A DNA stretch of 64,000 nt from Rhypophila decipiens (taxonomy: Eukaryota; Ascomycota; Sordariomycetes; Sordariales; Naviculisporaceae), in assembly GCA_033297075.1 (NCBI GenBank), contig MU858127.1, positions 1-64,000 on the forward strand, written 5' to 3'. The notes beneath the pieces were generated by a model. It had not been told where the DNA came from. It worked only from the letters and a program-made list of their open reading frames with translations, and ran no database searches. Made by a program: the position numbers and the translations under genes. The stretch's first letter is position 1. Every line of letters starts with the position of its first letter. Below are positions 1-8,908 of this stretch, piece after piece.

Positions 1-582
1 TGGTTGGCGGCCTTGTGTGGGGTAAACTGCGACCTGGGTCATGACACGATTCCCCTCCTCCTTGGTCTTCGTCCCGAAGACCCAACGTCCAACTCTATCT
101 GTTATTCTAGTGAGTGAAATTCTTTTCCATCATCCGCAATCATGTCTGCTAACAAAGTGCAGAAACGTCCCCGTCTTACTTCCACTGATCGTCGCCGCGA
201 GAACGCATCCTTCATTCTTCTTTTTAAAGGATCCCTCTGTGGTCTAAACAACCCACAGCGGGAAGTTTTAAAAAGAAACCAGGTTTTCCCTGTGCAAACG
301 AAGAAGCGCTCCGTCAGGGTTTGACATTGGTGTTCGGCGAGTCCTTGCTCTTAGGTGGCTACCTTAGAGCGAAGTAGCTAGGCGCTCAAGAGGGACGAAG
401 TATAGGATTGCTCCGACTTCGTCTTCTTCCCCCCCCTGAGCACCTCGCGGACTTTCCGCGTCCGAAGGGGTTGATCATCCTCATGAAAAGAAGATTTGTC
501 CAGTTCTTTCGAAAACAAACACAGCATCCAAAAAACGTATAAATAAAAACCCATTCTTCCAGAATCCTTCTTGTCCATTTCC
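1..582. other. Left-edge non-genic stretch
   Basis: No convincing gene. A 60-codon frame starting at 142 (+) follows a CT-rich stretch and encodes a short basic peptide, but it has no splice signals, family motif or conserved neighbour, so I do not call it. Confidence 0.4.
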
Positions 583-1527
583 TTATTGCCGCGTCATGGT
601 TGATCTCGGTTCATTCGCCTTCAACGGCCGACCCCTCCTCTTTCCCCCACAACCCTCAAAGTGTGACTTGTACAGCTCAAATCCCTCGGTTCTGTCGCCA
701 GCGAATCTCTTTTTGCAAATGCAAGTATACTCCGATACGGTCAATACATCCTCCGTGCACTGATGTATGTGGTTGCTATGTATGTCTTTGCGAGCAGTCG
801 CTTTACCACATCGACAGGTATATCGGGTATATCGGACGTCAACGTGAAAGGATCGGAGATGGCGCGCCAGCGACCTAACGCTTTTGCAAGTGCTACGTGC
901 TGGGCAGGCGGCCCTCCCACACCTCAATTGTCTTGACCCGGGCGGATGATGCTTGCTACTGATGTGCTCACTAGTCGAGAGGCGGTCAGCTTTTATCAGG
1001 ACTCGGGAAGAGAAACATAACAGAATGGCGACTTACGCCAACCCATCGACGGGAAACTGTGACTGGCAATAGTCACACGACAAGAGACCGGACTGAAGAG
1101 GCGTGGATATGGTCGACGGGGCGGGAGAATTTACGGTGGTAACCGGAGAAGGGGAGGGAGGGTAGGGGCCAGCTGGAGATCGAAATTCAGACTCAGCGGA
1201 GTCGGAGGCATCTCGGTCACTGATACTGGGCGAAGATGATGTAACCCGAGAAGGTAATGACAGGGCGGTGGAAGCTAACAATTTTTGTTCGGGAGCGATA
1301 CTGGCGATATCTGGGGTTGGACTAACGTCAACGCAAGGTGACAACGGGGCGTGCCAATTGCTGTAACCTGCAGACGTTCCATCGTAGCCCACAAATAGGC
1401 CAGGTGTTGAGTGGGTTGGTAGATGCCATGTTGCCTCGATGAAGAAGCTGGACTCGTCTTGGTTTATGTGGTGATCATCATGTTTGCTCTGAATGTCTGG
1501 TGCGCCGAGACCGAGCTCGGCGCCAGA
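583..1527 (-). CDS. C2H2-like zinc-finger protein, 5' end unresolved
   Basis: Exon 2 is 583-922, with its stop at 583-585. A GTAAGT donor (1036-1031) and an AG acceptor (924-923) remove a 114-bp intron and keep the frame, joining it to a Ser/Pro-rich segment that stays open from 1037 up to about 1527. The N-terminal part is disordered (PSRVTSSSPSIS, PYPPSPSP). The joined C-terminal part holds degenerate zinc-finger-like units: CDYCQSQF, then CPARSTC followed by a spaced His pair (RHLRSFH), then CRCGK with HSNHIHQC, then CICKKRF with a final HFEGC. A basic GKRRGRPLK tail contains an AT-hook-like GRP core. This suggests a nuclear DNA- or RNA-binding protein; that is inference from the Cys/His pattern. 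No ATG lies in the open upstream segment, so the true start is probably in another small exon. Confidence 0.55.
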
Positions 1528-2920
1528 CTACGTAGAAAAAAAGAGGGAGTATGCTAAACAAGAGCTTGAAAGATGTGAACAAATCTGCACTCAGCAGAGA
1601 TGCTTGGAGAGAAGAGCGAGCAGAATCCGCAGGGATAACTGCTGGCTTGTCGCGTCCAGATGGACTCCTGAAGAAAGAAAACCAAACCAGATGGCAATGG
1701 TGGGTTGTGTCGCGGTTTTGAGTGTGCCGGTCGGCCCCTGTCCCACATACCCATACCTTATCGCAAGTTATCGGGGGAGGTCCCAGGTCCCACAAGTGGC
1801 CGCCCGACTTGGGTTGGGTGTTTGTGGCTGAGGCAAAGCATCAGCAGGGACGAAGGGAGGTACATATATGTACATGTACAGTACCTTGGCAGCCTGCTAC
1901 TCAATGTATGCGTGGTACAGTACCTATCCGTACACCCAACCTAGTCTGTTAACCACTTTCTCATTTGGAGGCACTCGAGGTCTGGCGAATTTCAAGATGG
2001 ATATGTTTGCACCTTATTCTCTTTTCTGGTTTATCCATGTGTTACAGACTTCCGTAGGTGGCCAAGGACCGGTTCACGGAGTATCTTTGGATGCTAGCAA
2101 GTCCCTTGCCAGGGTTTGGTGAGCCGACTCAGCTGCAACTGCAAGTCATTGTTGGAGCTCTTGGCATTCTCGAGGGCCAAATTTCTGATTGGCCAACGAC
2201 CACTGATCACGCTCTCTGATGCTAATCCTTGCTCATCAAGCAAAATGGCAGGCCAGAAATCCAGAAAGTGCGTGAAATATGCTGACATCCTGCTTGCACA
2301 AGGCGAGCTAATGCAGGAACTGACGGCTCTGAGGCCATTGCTGTCATCTTCCGTGATAAAGTTTTTCAGGGCCAATTTTGTAAATGGTCAAGAGGAGCAT
2401 GGGCTGCAGCTTGAATTGGCGGGAACCACTGGGACGGCCAATCACGAAAATGGCCCCGAGGATCGTGGCTCCTGGATCGTGGTGACGTGAATGAATCTCA
2501 GGGCCAATTTCATGAGTGGATGATGGACGAAGAGCCGCAACTTTCGACTTCTTGATGATCCGAGCCACCGCCAATCACAAAAATGGCCGTGAAAAAGATT
2601 TTGATGTCCCCATTGTTCTCAAGTCGTCGAGAGCAGCTCTGCATGACGTGTAACCTTCAATCGGTTATTTGGGCACAATATGTGCACTCCCCGTGAGGGG
2701 AGCAGTTGACACTTGAGCCAACTTTGTAAATATTTAATGGTGCAATGGCACAGAAATGAATTCTTGATTTCGAATCATAATCATATTATCAGAATTTCAC
2801 CTGGGACCTCAGCCAACCCAATTACAAGTCTTCAAGTTTCCAGGCAAAGCCTCAACACAACTGGACGCTTTCCTCGGCCCATACAAACAAACGCCCAGCT
2901 GATTTCGAGCTCGTTATATC
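1528..2920. other. Intergenic, with a palindromic repeat cluster
   Basis: No supported gene. The notable content is the GGCCAAT-type palindrome cluster at about 2171-2594, annotated separately. The 200 bp before 2921 act as the upstream region of the two-exon micro-gene. Confidence 0.4.
2171..2594. repeat. Cluster of degenerate GGCCAAT/ATTGGCC palindromes
   Basis: At least five related sites of about 20 bp occur here, each framed by GGCCA and TGGCC-like arms with an A/T-rich centre: about 2175-2195 (GGCCAAATTTCTGATTGGCC), 2370-2390 (GGCCAATTTTGTAAATGGTC), 2435-2454 (GGCCAATCACGAAAATGGCC), 2501-2520 (GGCCAATTTCATGAGTGG) and 2569-2588 (CCAATCACAAAAATGGCC). Spacing is roughly 45-175 bp. Arms are conserved better than spacers. 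They may be degenerate palindromic protein-binding sites or an eroded tandem repeat. Nothing in the sequence decides between these. Confidence 0.5.
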
Positions 2921-3206
2921 ATGTCTGGTGAGTATCTGGCAGTTTTTAATAAGATTCAACTTCAGTCATTAAGTAATAACTCATGCTAACAATTATACTT
3001 TACCCATAGAATATAATCCCGTCGACGAGTGGCTGGCACAGCCCATGAAAAATGATCCCTGGTCCGGCTTCCAAGCCCAGTCTGGCACCAACGAACACAA
3101 GGAAGGGAAGGGAGGTGCTGAGATTGTGAGCACTTCGAAGACAAACAGGGATAATGGAGACGATCGGAGTCTTATAGTGGAGGTTGATGTTGAGGAGAGA
3201 ACATGA
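2921..3206 (+). CDS. Small acidic two-exon protein (67 aa)
   Basis: Exon 1 is only 7 nt (2921-2927, ATG TCT G). A GTGAGT donor at 2928, a perfect CTAAC branch site near 2985 and the acceptor CCCATAG (ending at 3009) define an 82-bp intron. Exon 2 (3010-3206) stays in frame to a TGA. The predicted protein starts MSEYNPVDEWLAQPMKNDPW, is hydrophilic and acidic, and ends VEVDVEERT. It has no signal peptide or membrane span, and I recognise no family. All three splice elements agree with the phase, which is why I call it despite the size. A satellite-core inverted-repeat element begins 50 bp after the stop, so the 3' end of the transcript may run into it. Confidence 0.5.
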
Positions 3207-4355
3207 ACGCTGTCACAGCCTCAGCGTCTTCGGTTGATCGGAATGAAGGTAATCAAGGCGCCTAATATACAGGCACCAGTCCTTTCATACACAGGCACCA
3301 GTCTTCTTATATTCAGGCACTACTCTTGTTAGAATAGAGGCTTTAACTAGCTGGAATAAATGCCTTGGCTGGCTAGAACAAATGCCTTGACCAGACTGGA
3401 ATAAATACCTTGACTAGACTAGAATAAATGCCCTAACTAGTTGGAATAAATACCTTAACTAGCTAGAATAAATGCCCTGACTGGCGGAATAAATCCCTTA
3501 ACTAGTTGGAATAAATGCCTTGAGAAAGTGAAATTGGACTGATGCCTGTATATAAGAGTAGTGGTGCCTGTATATTAGGTGCCATAATCAATAGGACAAG
3601 CTGGGAAGTTGTAATCTGTTATCGGCGGTCAACTTAACATCACGGCAGAAATCCATAGATCAGCTAGGAAATTCAGGATAGTCAGGATTCCGAAGAGGCC
3701 AAGGCTGCCAAAGCAACCCACAGAGAGCCCTTTCGATTTTGAGTGAAGATATTTACGCCAAACTGACTTGAAAGTCCTGTCATTCAACTGGCGTTTTTCT
3801 AAATTCTAATCTAGCCACTCTTTCTCCAAGAAAGGCAATAGCAATGCAGCTATTCCCAGATTTGATGGGATGATCAAATGACCAACCTAGGGTTAGGTTA
3901 GGGTTGGAAGGGATGATGCTGAAGCCGATGTCCCTAGTTTCGATTGGTGCGCAGGTGTAGTGTAAGACAAGATACGGGATTCGTTAATGCAACAACACTC
4001 GCAAGCAAAGGCTGGTAACCCATCCCTTTGCATCCAGATTGTACAATACAAGTGCGGTCCCACAGAGAGAGGAGCGTGATGATGTGAGGTGGTATCGATG
4101 ACGTAGTGTAAGATTGTCCAAAGCCCTCGGAAGCACCCGGTCCTCCTCATTAGCAAGAAACTCCACCAAGGGCAACGCTAGCACTAGCAGATCTTGAATC
4201 AGCCGAGGAACCGACGCGTTGCCGGGGTGTTCACGACGCGTCTCGTTTAAAATGGTCGAGATTTCGTCGTGGCACAACAAGTCACTTTACCACCAACCAA
4301 ACATCAGCTCCCCGTCCGTCACTGCTTGATATCCAATTCCCCCGTTACCGCCACC
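3207..4355. other. Intergenic, carrying the first inverted-repeat element
   Basis: The stretch holds the satellite-core element at 3257-3583 (separate entry) and a short telomere-like run (TAGGGTTAGGTTAGGGTT at 3888-3905). I see no gene in 3592-4355. The last 60 bp are the leader of the DUF7726-type pseudogene. Confidence 0.4.
3257..3583. mobile_element. Satellite-core inverted-repeat element, copy A
   Basis: A 327-bp non-coding unit with terminal inverted repeats: the left end GGCGCCTAATATACAGGC is matched by the reverse complement of the right end (3563-3583). Inside, 8-9 tandem copies of a 20-27 bp unit, consensus CTAGYTRGAATAAATGCCTT, run from about 3345 to 3525. Near the left end the TATACAGGCACCAGT block is repeated about three times as a sub-terminal motif. 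The flanks GTAATCAA (3249-3256) and ATAATCAA (3584-3591) resemble an 8-bp target-site duplication with one mismatch, a length typical of hAT-type elements. It has no coding capacity, so it would be a non-autonomous MITE-like element. A second copy in the opposite orientation lies at 7277-7620. Confidence 0.7.
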
Positions 4356-5253
4356 ATGCCACCAGTAACAACAGATCCCAACAAAGTCCGAAGCGGCAGG
4401 GTAGACATGAATGCCAGGAGACTAGGCTCAGGCGAAGACGCGGCCACTCGGAAGGCGTGGCGTCTCCCGAATCACAGGCCCATGCGCTTCGACAGCGCCG
4501 GAAGAGGGATGCTCCCCAAAGCTACCGGCCTCCCGGGCAGTGTCAAGAAGCGCAAGTCCACCGATGGAGACTCGGCCGGCCCCCCTGCGAAGAAATCCAG
4601 GACTGCTCAGAGAGATGCCAGCAAGCCCGATCCTCTTGACGTCTCGGGTGTGTCTCTCGACCACGATCTCGATGAAGAGGGCGAGGTCCGCGTCTTTGAC
4701 ACGTGCGACACGATCCGCCGCAAGATCCGAACTTTCTTGACCAAGTACGAAAGCGAGGGCGTCACGCAAGCCGCCTTTCTACGCGCCATCTCCAATGCAG
4801 CTTTTGCCGACACGCAGCCCCGCCGCAAGATTCAGCACGCGCAGCTGACCACTTTCATGGGCCAGCGAGGGACCATGAACGGGAAACACCTCGGGCGTGT
4901 ACTACGCCGCCTACGTCTTCTTCGAGAAGCTGCGCATCAAGGAGAGAAAGAACAAGTCGGCCGACAGGGAGGTGGTCGAGAGCTATCACGTCGACGGCCT
5001 CGACCGGTCATTGGCGCCAGAGAATGTGTACTACCTCGTCTCAAACGATGCCTGAGGAATCACGATGGACAAGTACGGGCGTCCGGACGTTTACTATGGA
5101 TCGGATTGGTAGGGTAATCCTGATGGGTACGACAAGGACAACATTCCCGATCCGGACGAGCAGTTCCGGATGCTTGAGAGAAAGTTCATCGCCATTGAGA
5201 ATGGAGACGATTTCGAATTGCCTCCTGGCTTTCCTTACCCATCCAAGGATTGA
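4356..5253 (+). pseudogene. DUF7726-type protein gene, frameshifted with two stops
   Basis: The frame opens with a good context (CCGCCACC before the ATG at 4356) and encodes a basic, disordered N-terminus (VKKRKSTDGD, PPAKKSRTAQR, a likely nuclear localisation signal). A domain like fungal DUF7726 follows: DTCDTIRRKIRTFL, GVTQAAFLRAI and FMGQRGTMNG. One extra A near 4883 shifts the frame. In the +1 frame the domain resumes (SGVYYAAYVFFEKLRIKER) and continues through DKYGRPDVYYGSDW and FELPPGFPYPSKD to a TGA at 5251-5253. This part is crossed by TGA at 5053-5055 and TAG at 5110-5112. Both stops could come from C-to-T changes (CGA, CAG). Family assignment is from remembered motif order. An assembly indel could explain the shift but not the two stops. 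Confidence 0.65.
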
Positions 5254-6009
5254 TGAGGAGACATGCGCAATTTCCGGATTGTCGTTTTGGGGTGCTTGCA
5301 CATTCTTCTTGTTAGCTGTTTCAGCCGCTCTCGTGCATCATTTCACCCATCATGGAGCATGGCATTTTCTTGCGCATGCTTTGTTGTTTGATATTGTTTC
5401 TTTGAGTACCGGCTCGTCAAGATATCTTTGTAATGGTTTTGTAGGATATGCTGTTTCAATACATTCTGCTTCGTCGAGATAGAATAGAATACTGTCGCGC
5501 ATAAATGAAGCGTCAACTTGGACGATATTGGCGCACGATCACCGCATGTTGCCCGTCGTCAGGGCCGTCACCTGTGGCTGCTTGAAAACCAGCTCCAGCC
5601 AGCGGGAAAGAGGGATCCAGATTAAGACATCAGTTACCAGTTTGTATGACCAAACAAGGCGGAGGGAAGCACGATCAGTGAAAGTATAAACGCAGGTCAG
5701 CTTAGAAGGACCATGTCCAGTGCCACTTCCAAATCATAACACCGAGGTATGTAACTCCCTCAGTCTTGACCAACTTGCCCTCTGGACCATACCGGCAGCT
5801 GCTTAGAGAAGGTTCAAGGTACCCTTCTACCCAGTTCAAGAAGTCGGACGCGAATTAGCTGACAATGTGAGTTTTTCACTTCCATCATCCAAAAACAACC
5901 ATCACTACCACCACCCATAAAAAACGCCATCATTTGCTCACTCCAATCACCCAAAATCTCAGATATTGACAGTCAAACAAGACTCATACTCGGCATCAAT
6001 ATCATCGCC
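5254..6009. other. Intergenic, 5' region of the RanBP2-type gene
   Basis: No gene seen. From about 5865 a GTGAGT-like site and a CTCAG near 5962 could bound an intron in the leader of the following gene. The 5880-5960 stretch is rich in CCA/CAC and C-tract motifs, as is common in fungal leaders. Confidence 0.35.
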
Positions 6010-7110
6010 ATGGCCTCCTCGAACAATGATACAAACACCGAGCCAAAGCCCGGTTGGAGATGTCCGTCGTGCCGAGTTGCCAATCGGAACGATCGCTTTT
6101 ACTGCCAAACGTGCTACGTTTCTCGGGACGGCAAAACAAAGCTGCCAAAGGAATCGAGGCAGCGAGAAGTAACTCCGATCGAGACTTTGAGGAATTGGAG
6201 ATGTCAGTCGTGTGAAGCCGTCAATCCGAACGATCTCTTTTACTGCCAAACGTGCTACGTTTCTGAGGACGGCAAAACAAAGCTGGCAGAGAACGCGAGA
6301 CAGCTAGCCGTAAATTGGACATGTCAGTCGTGCGAAGCCGTCAATCGGAAAATTCACCTTTTCTGCCAAACGTGCTACGTTTCTCAGGACGGGAAAACAA
6401 CTCTTTCAGAGGACGCGAGACAGCGAGCCGTGGATAAAGTCGAGGCTTTGACGAAGCAGCCTGCTGCGCCCACCGCAGCTCAACCCAGTGAACCCACCGG
6501 CCCAATCCACACCAGTACTTTGCCCACTGGCCCCATCAACCAGGGCAGGAGTCTGCTCGCACAGCCATTCTCCCCGCCGCCGTTACAAGCGACTGGACAA
6601 CCAGTCCAACTCGTCACACGGCCTCTGCCTCCACCCTCCGGTCCAGTCTGGGAAAGTACTATACCAACTGACCCCATGGCCCTGAGCAGGAGTCTGCTCG
6701 CACAGCCCCTCGCCCCGCCGCCGTTATTCAGTGACCTGCCAGAGGAAACGAGAATGCGAGTCGAATATACGATCAAGGCTTCGCAGACATGGAACCAGTC
6801 TGCCCTGCCTGCTGCCGGCACCGCAGCTCAACCCAGTAAACCCACCGGCCCAGTCCACACCAGTACTTTGCCCACTGTCCCCATCGACCCGGCTCTCATC
6901 GACCCGGCTCTCCTCACACAGAGCTTCGACCCGCCGCCGTTAAGAGCGACTGGACCATTACCATTACCCGCCACACAGCCTCTGATGGGAAATCCAAACA
7001 ACCCGGCAACGCAATCGACAGCTCATAGTTCGGCCACGGATGATGCTGGCTTTGTTGGGTCAGCTGAGGGAGAGCAAGCAACGAAGGGGTGTGACAAGAA
7101 GGATGGTTAG
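6010..7110 (+). CDS. Triple RanBP2-type zinc-finger protein with Pro-rich repeats
   Basis: Intronless, 366 aa. Three zinc fingers of the RanBP2/NZF pattern W-x-C-x2-C-x3-N-x6-C-x2-C occupy residues about 16-35, 63-82 and 103-122. Each is followed by the same linker, CYVSxDGKTxL, so they arose by tandem duplication. The rest is a low-complexity Pro/Thr/Ser region with three related blocks (AAQPSEPTGPIHTSTLPT, SGPVWESTIPTDP, AAQPSKPTGPVHTSTLPT), each ending in a LLAQP-x-PPPL or LLTQSFDPPPL motif. Fingers of this class bind ubiquitin or single-stranded RNA; the sequence does not say which. The gene lies between two inverted satellite-core elements and beside a pseudogene. The repeat structure argues for rapid, lineage-specific evolution. 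Confidence 0.75.
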   Translation: MASSNNDTNTEPKPGWRCPSCRVANRNDRFYCQTCYVSRDGKTKLPKESRQREVTPIETLRNWRCQSCEAVNPNDLFYCQTCYVSEDGKTKLAENARQLAVNWTCQSCEAVNRKIHLFCQTCYVSQDGKTTLSEDARQRAVDKVEALTKQPAAPTAAQPSEPTGPIHTSTLPTGPINQGRSLLAQPFSPPPLQATGQPVQLVTRPLPPPSGPVWESTIPTDPMALSRSLLAQPLAPPPLFSDLPEETRMRVEYTIKASQTWNQSALPAAGTAAQPSKPTGPVHTSTLPTVPIDPALIDPALLTQSFDPPPLRATGPLPLPATQPLMGNPNNPATQSTAHSSATDDAGFVGSAEGEQATKGCDKKDG

Positions 7111-7625
7111 ACAGCAAAAGCTCGCAGGATCATGAAAGCGCGTAGCCTTGGGAGGCTGAGTTGTACATTATTACCTCTGTGACGGTCTGTCTGATTGTTA
7201 CCCAGCGAAGAACAGGAATCCCAGCTCTAGAAGCAGAGATTTACATTTACTTTAGAAAAAGAATCACTTTCTTTCAGACGCCTAATATACAGGTACCAAT
7301 ACTCTCATATACAGACACCAGTGCACTTTGACTTTCCAGACCAGAGGTATTTATTCCAGCCACTCAGGGCATTTATCTCTATTCAGTCAGGGCATTTATT
7401 TGAGCAAGTCAAGGCATTTATTCCAGTTCAGTCAAGGCATTTAAATATTCTAGCCAGTCAGGGCCTCTATTCTAGTCTAGTCAAGGTATTTATTACAACC
7501 AGTTAAGGTATTTATTCTAGCTAGTCACGGCCTTTATTCTAGCCAGTCAAAGCCTCTATTGCAATAAGAGTAGTACTTATACCTACGAATGAGAGGACTG
7601 GTGCCTGTATATTAGGCGCCTTCTT
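7111..7625. other. Intergenic, carrying the second inverted-repeat element
   Basis: Most of this stretch is copy B of the satellite-core element (7277-7620). The 166 bp between the stop of the zinc-finger gene and the element show no feature. Confidence 0.4.
7277..7620. mobile_element. Satellite-core inverted-repeat element, copy B
   Basis: A 344-bp unit related to copy A but with the internal repeats reversed. The left end reads GACGCCTAATATACAGGTAC and the right end is the reverse complement of GGCGCCTAATATACAGGC. The core has about 9 copies of TCAAGGCATTTATTCYAGCY, the reverse complement of the copy-A unit. The flanks TTCTTTCA (7269-7276) and TTCTTTTA (7621-7628) again look like an 8-bp target duplication with one mismatch. 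The element ends only 5 bp from the stop codon of the minus-strand gene at 7626-8131, so it probably lies in, or supplies, that gene's 3' untranslated region. Confidence 0.7.
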
Positions 7626-8131
7626 TTACCGGTGATTACGCCGTTTACGTTTTGTCTTTCTGCTGCTACGCAAAACTTGTGTGATTTTCGTAGCTAGCTG
7701 TAGGATAGCAGTGATGTCATTCACGAGTGGCTTCCTCTGGTTGGTGTCGACACAAAGTACGTAGCCCTGAACCCCGAGGGACAGCTGCAGGTCTGGGTAA
7801 CCCATCCCTGACAAATGAGGCTGTTCAGGACCATACTCGAAAACCCCGTGGTTCATGCCTTAACCTCATGCGTCACAAGCCTAGTACTGATTCGAACGGC
7901 AGGGGTCCACAATATCAAGGGTAGTTGGCAAGATAAACCCCAACTCGGCAGGTCCCTGTCGCTTGAGCATATTTCCATCAGACGAACTAACGTGGGGCTA
8001 GACGGAAACATGGCCGTTTGCTTTCCTTCAGGGAAAGGCTGTTTGATCCTACCTGCCGTGACGGCATCAACGACGTGCTGAACGATGAGTGAGGGGAAAG
8101 CTTCAGGGGGTTTGTTTTGATTCTGACTCAT
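7626..8131 (-). CDS. Hypothetical two-exon protein (about 103 aa)
   Basis: Exon 1 (8053-8131) encodes MSQNQNKPPEAFPSLIVQHV and ends in phase 1 at a GTAGGA donor. The acceptor GGTTAAG at 7859 restores the frame into exon 2 (7626-7858), which runs through GMNHGVFEYGPEQPHLSG and LVNDITAILQLATKITQVL to a strongly basic end (RKTKRKRRNHR). The intron would be 194 bp. There is no signal peptide or membrane span. The basic tail could be a nuclear signal. I recognise no family. The donor is weak and the acceptor lacks a clear pyrimidine tract, so the model is tentative. Confidence 0.4.
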
Positions 8132-8908
8132 GACCCGAGAAGGAGGTGTTCGGGCTGCTGGTCTGATATTTTCCACCGGGAAGCTGCATAAGGGGGATCG
8201 ATGTTTGCAGGTAGCTAGCGCAACACGTGGGCCATCTGGACGTGGAAAAGGAGGCTCTGGCAGAAAGGATGGATTACTATGAGAAGGCACCAACAACAAT
8301 CCTAAGGGTAGGGGTTTGCGGGATTGAACAACATCAGACGGGCCTAGACTGCTGCTGCAGGCACAGAAATGCTCCACCACAGCCTTGCAGTCCCATCATA
8401 ACCCCTGCGGATGAGGTATTTTGGCATCGGGAAGAAAGAAAGCACCCCGCGGACTAGAGATTGGATACCTTTGGAACGGCTTGGAATGGATCACAACAGC
8501 GCAAAACGTGCTCAGCAGTCCCAAGTTTCTCTGCTCTGAGCAAATCGGGACCCACTTCACCCTGATTGCTGCCGCTCGACACTCACCGCAAACAGGTATA
8601 AATAAGTCGGTTCTTTCGCCCAACTTGCAACTTCTTTCCCCTTTCACCACCACACAATCCTCGCTTTCGCACACATTCTCAAGCTTCCCCTTTTGCAAGT
8701 ATCCAGAACAGCCTCCGAGTCCTCACTCTCAACTTCTCAGCTTCCCCATACGCAAATATCCAAGCCAGCCAGCCAACCAAAACAATCCAGCCCAAGCCAC
8801 CAAACCAAGCCAAGCCCAAGTCAGCTCAAGCCGACTTGTTTACCAAACAACCTAAACTCGCACCCACACCGACACCGACACCCACACCCAAGACCCTCGA
8901 CTACCACA
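8132..8908. other. Promoter and leader of the gene at 8909
   Basis: No coding feature. A TATAAATA box lies at 8597-8604. From about 8615 to 8908 the sequence is a long pyrimidine-rich and then CCA-rich leader (CTTTCACCACC, repeated CCAAGCC and CACACCGACACC motifs), typical of a strongly expressed fungal gene. Confidence 0.45.
8597..8604 (+). promoter_or_regulatory. TATA box upstream of the gene at 8909
   Basis: TATAAATA followed by a pyrimidine-rich leader, about 300 bp before the start codon. Position and context suit a core promoter with a long leader. Confidence 0.45.

Noticed and set aside
142..324. Plus-strand 60-codon frame near the left edge
   Set aside because: Short, no motif, no splice signals and no conserved context; the CT-rich stretch before it is common in this genome.
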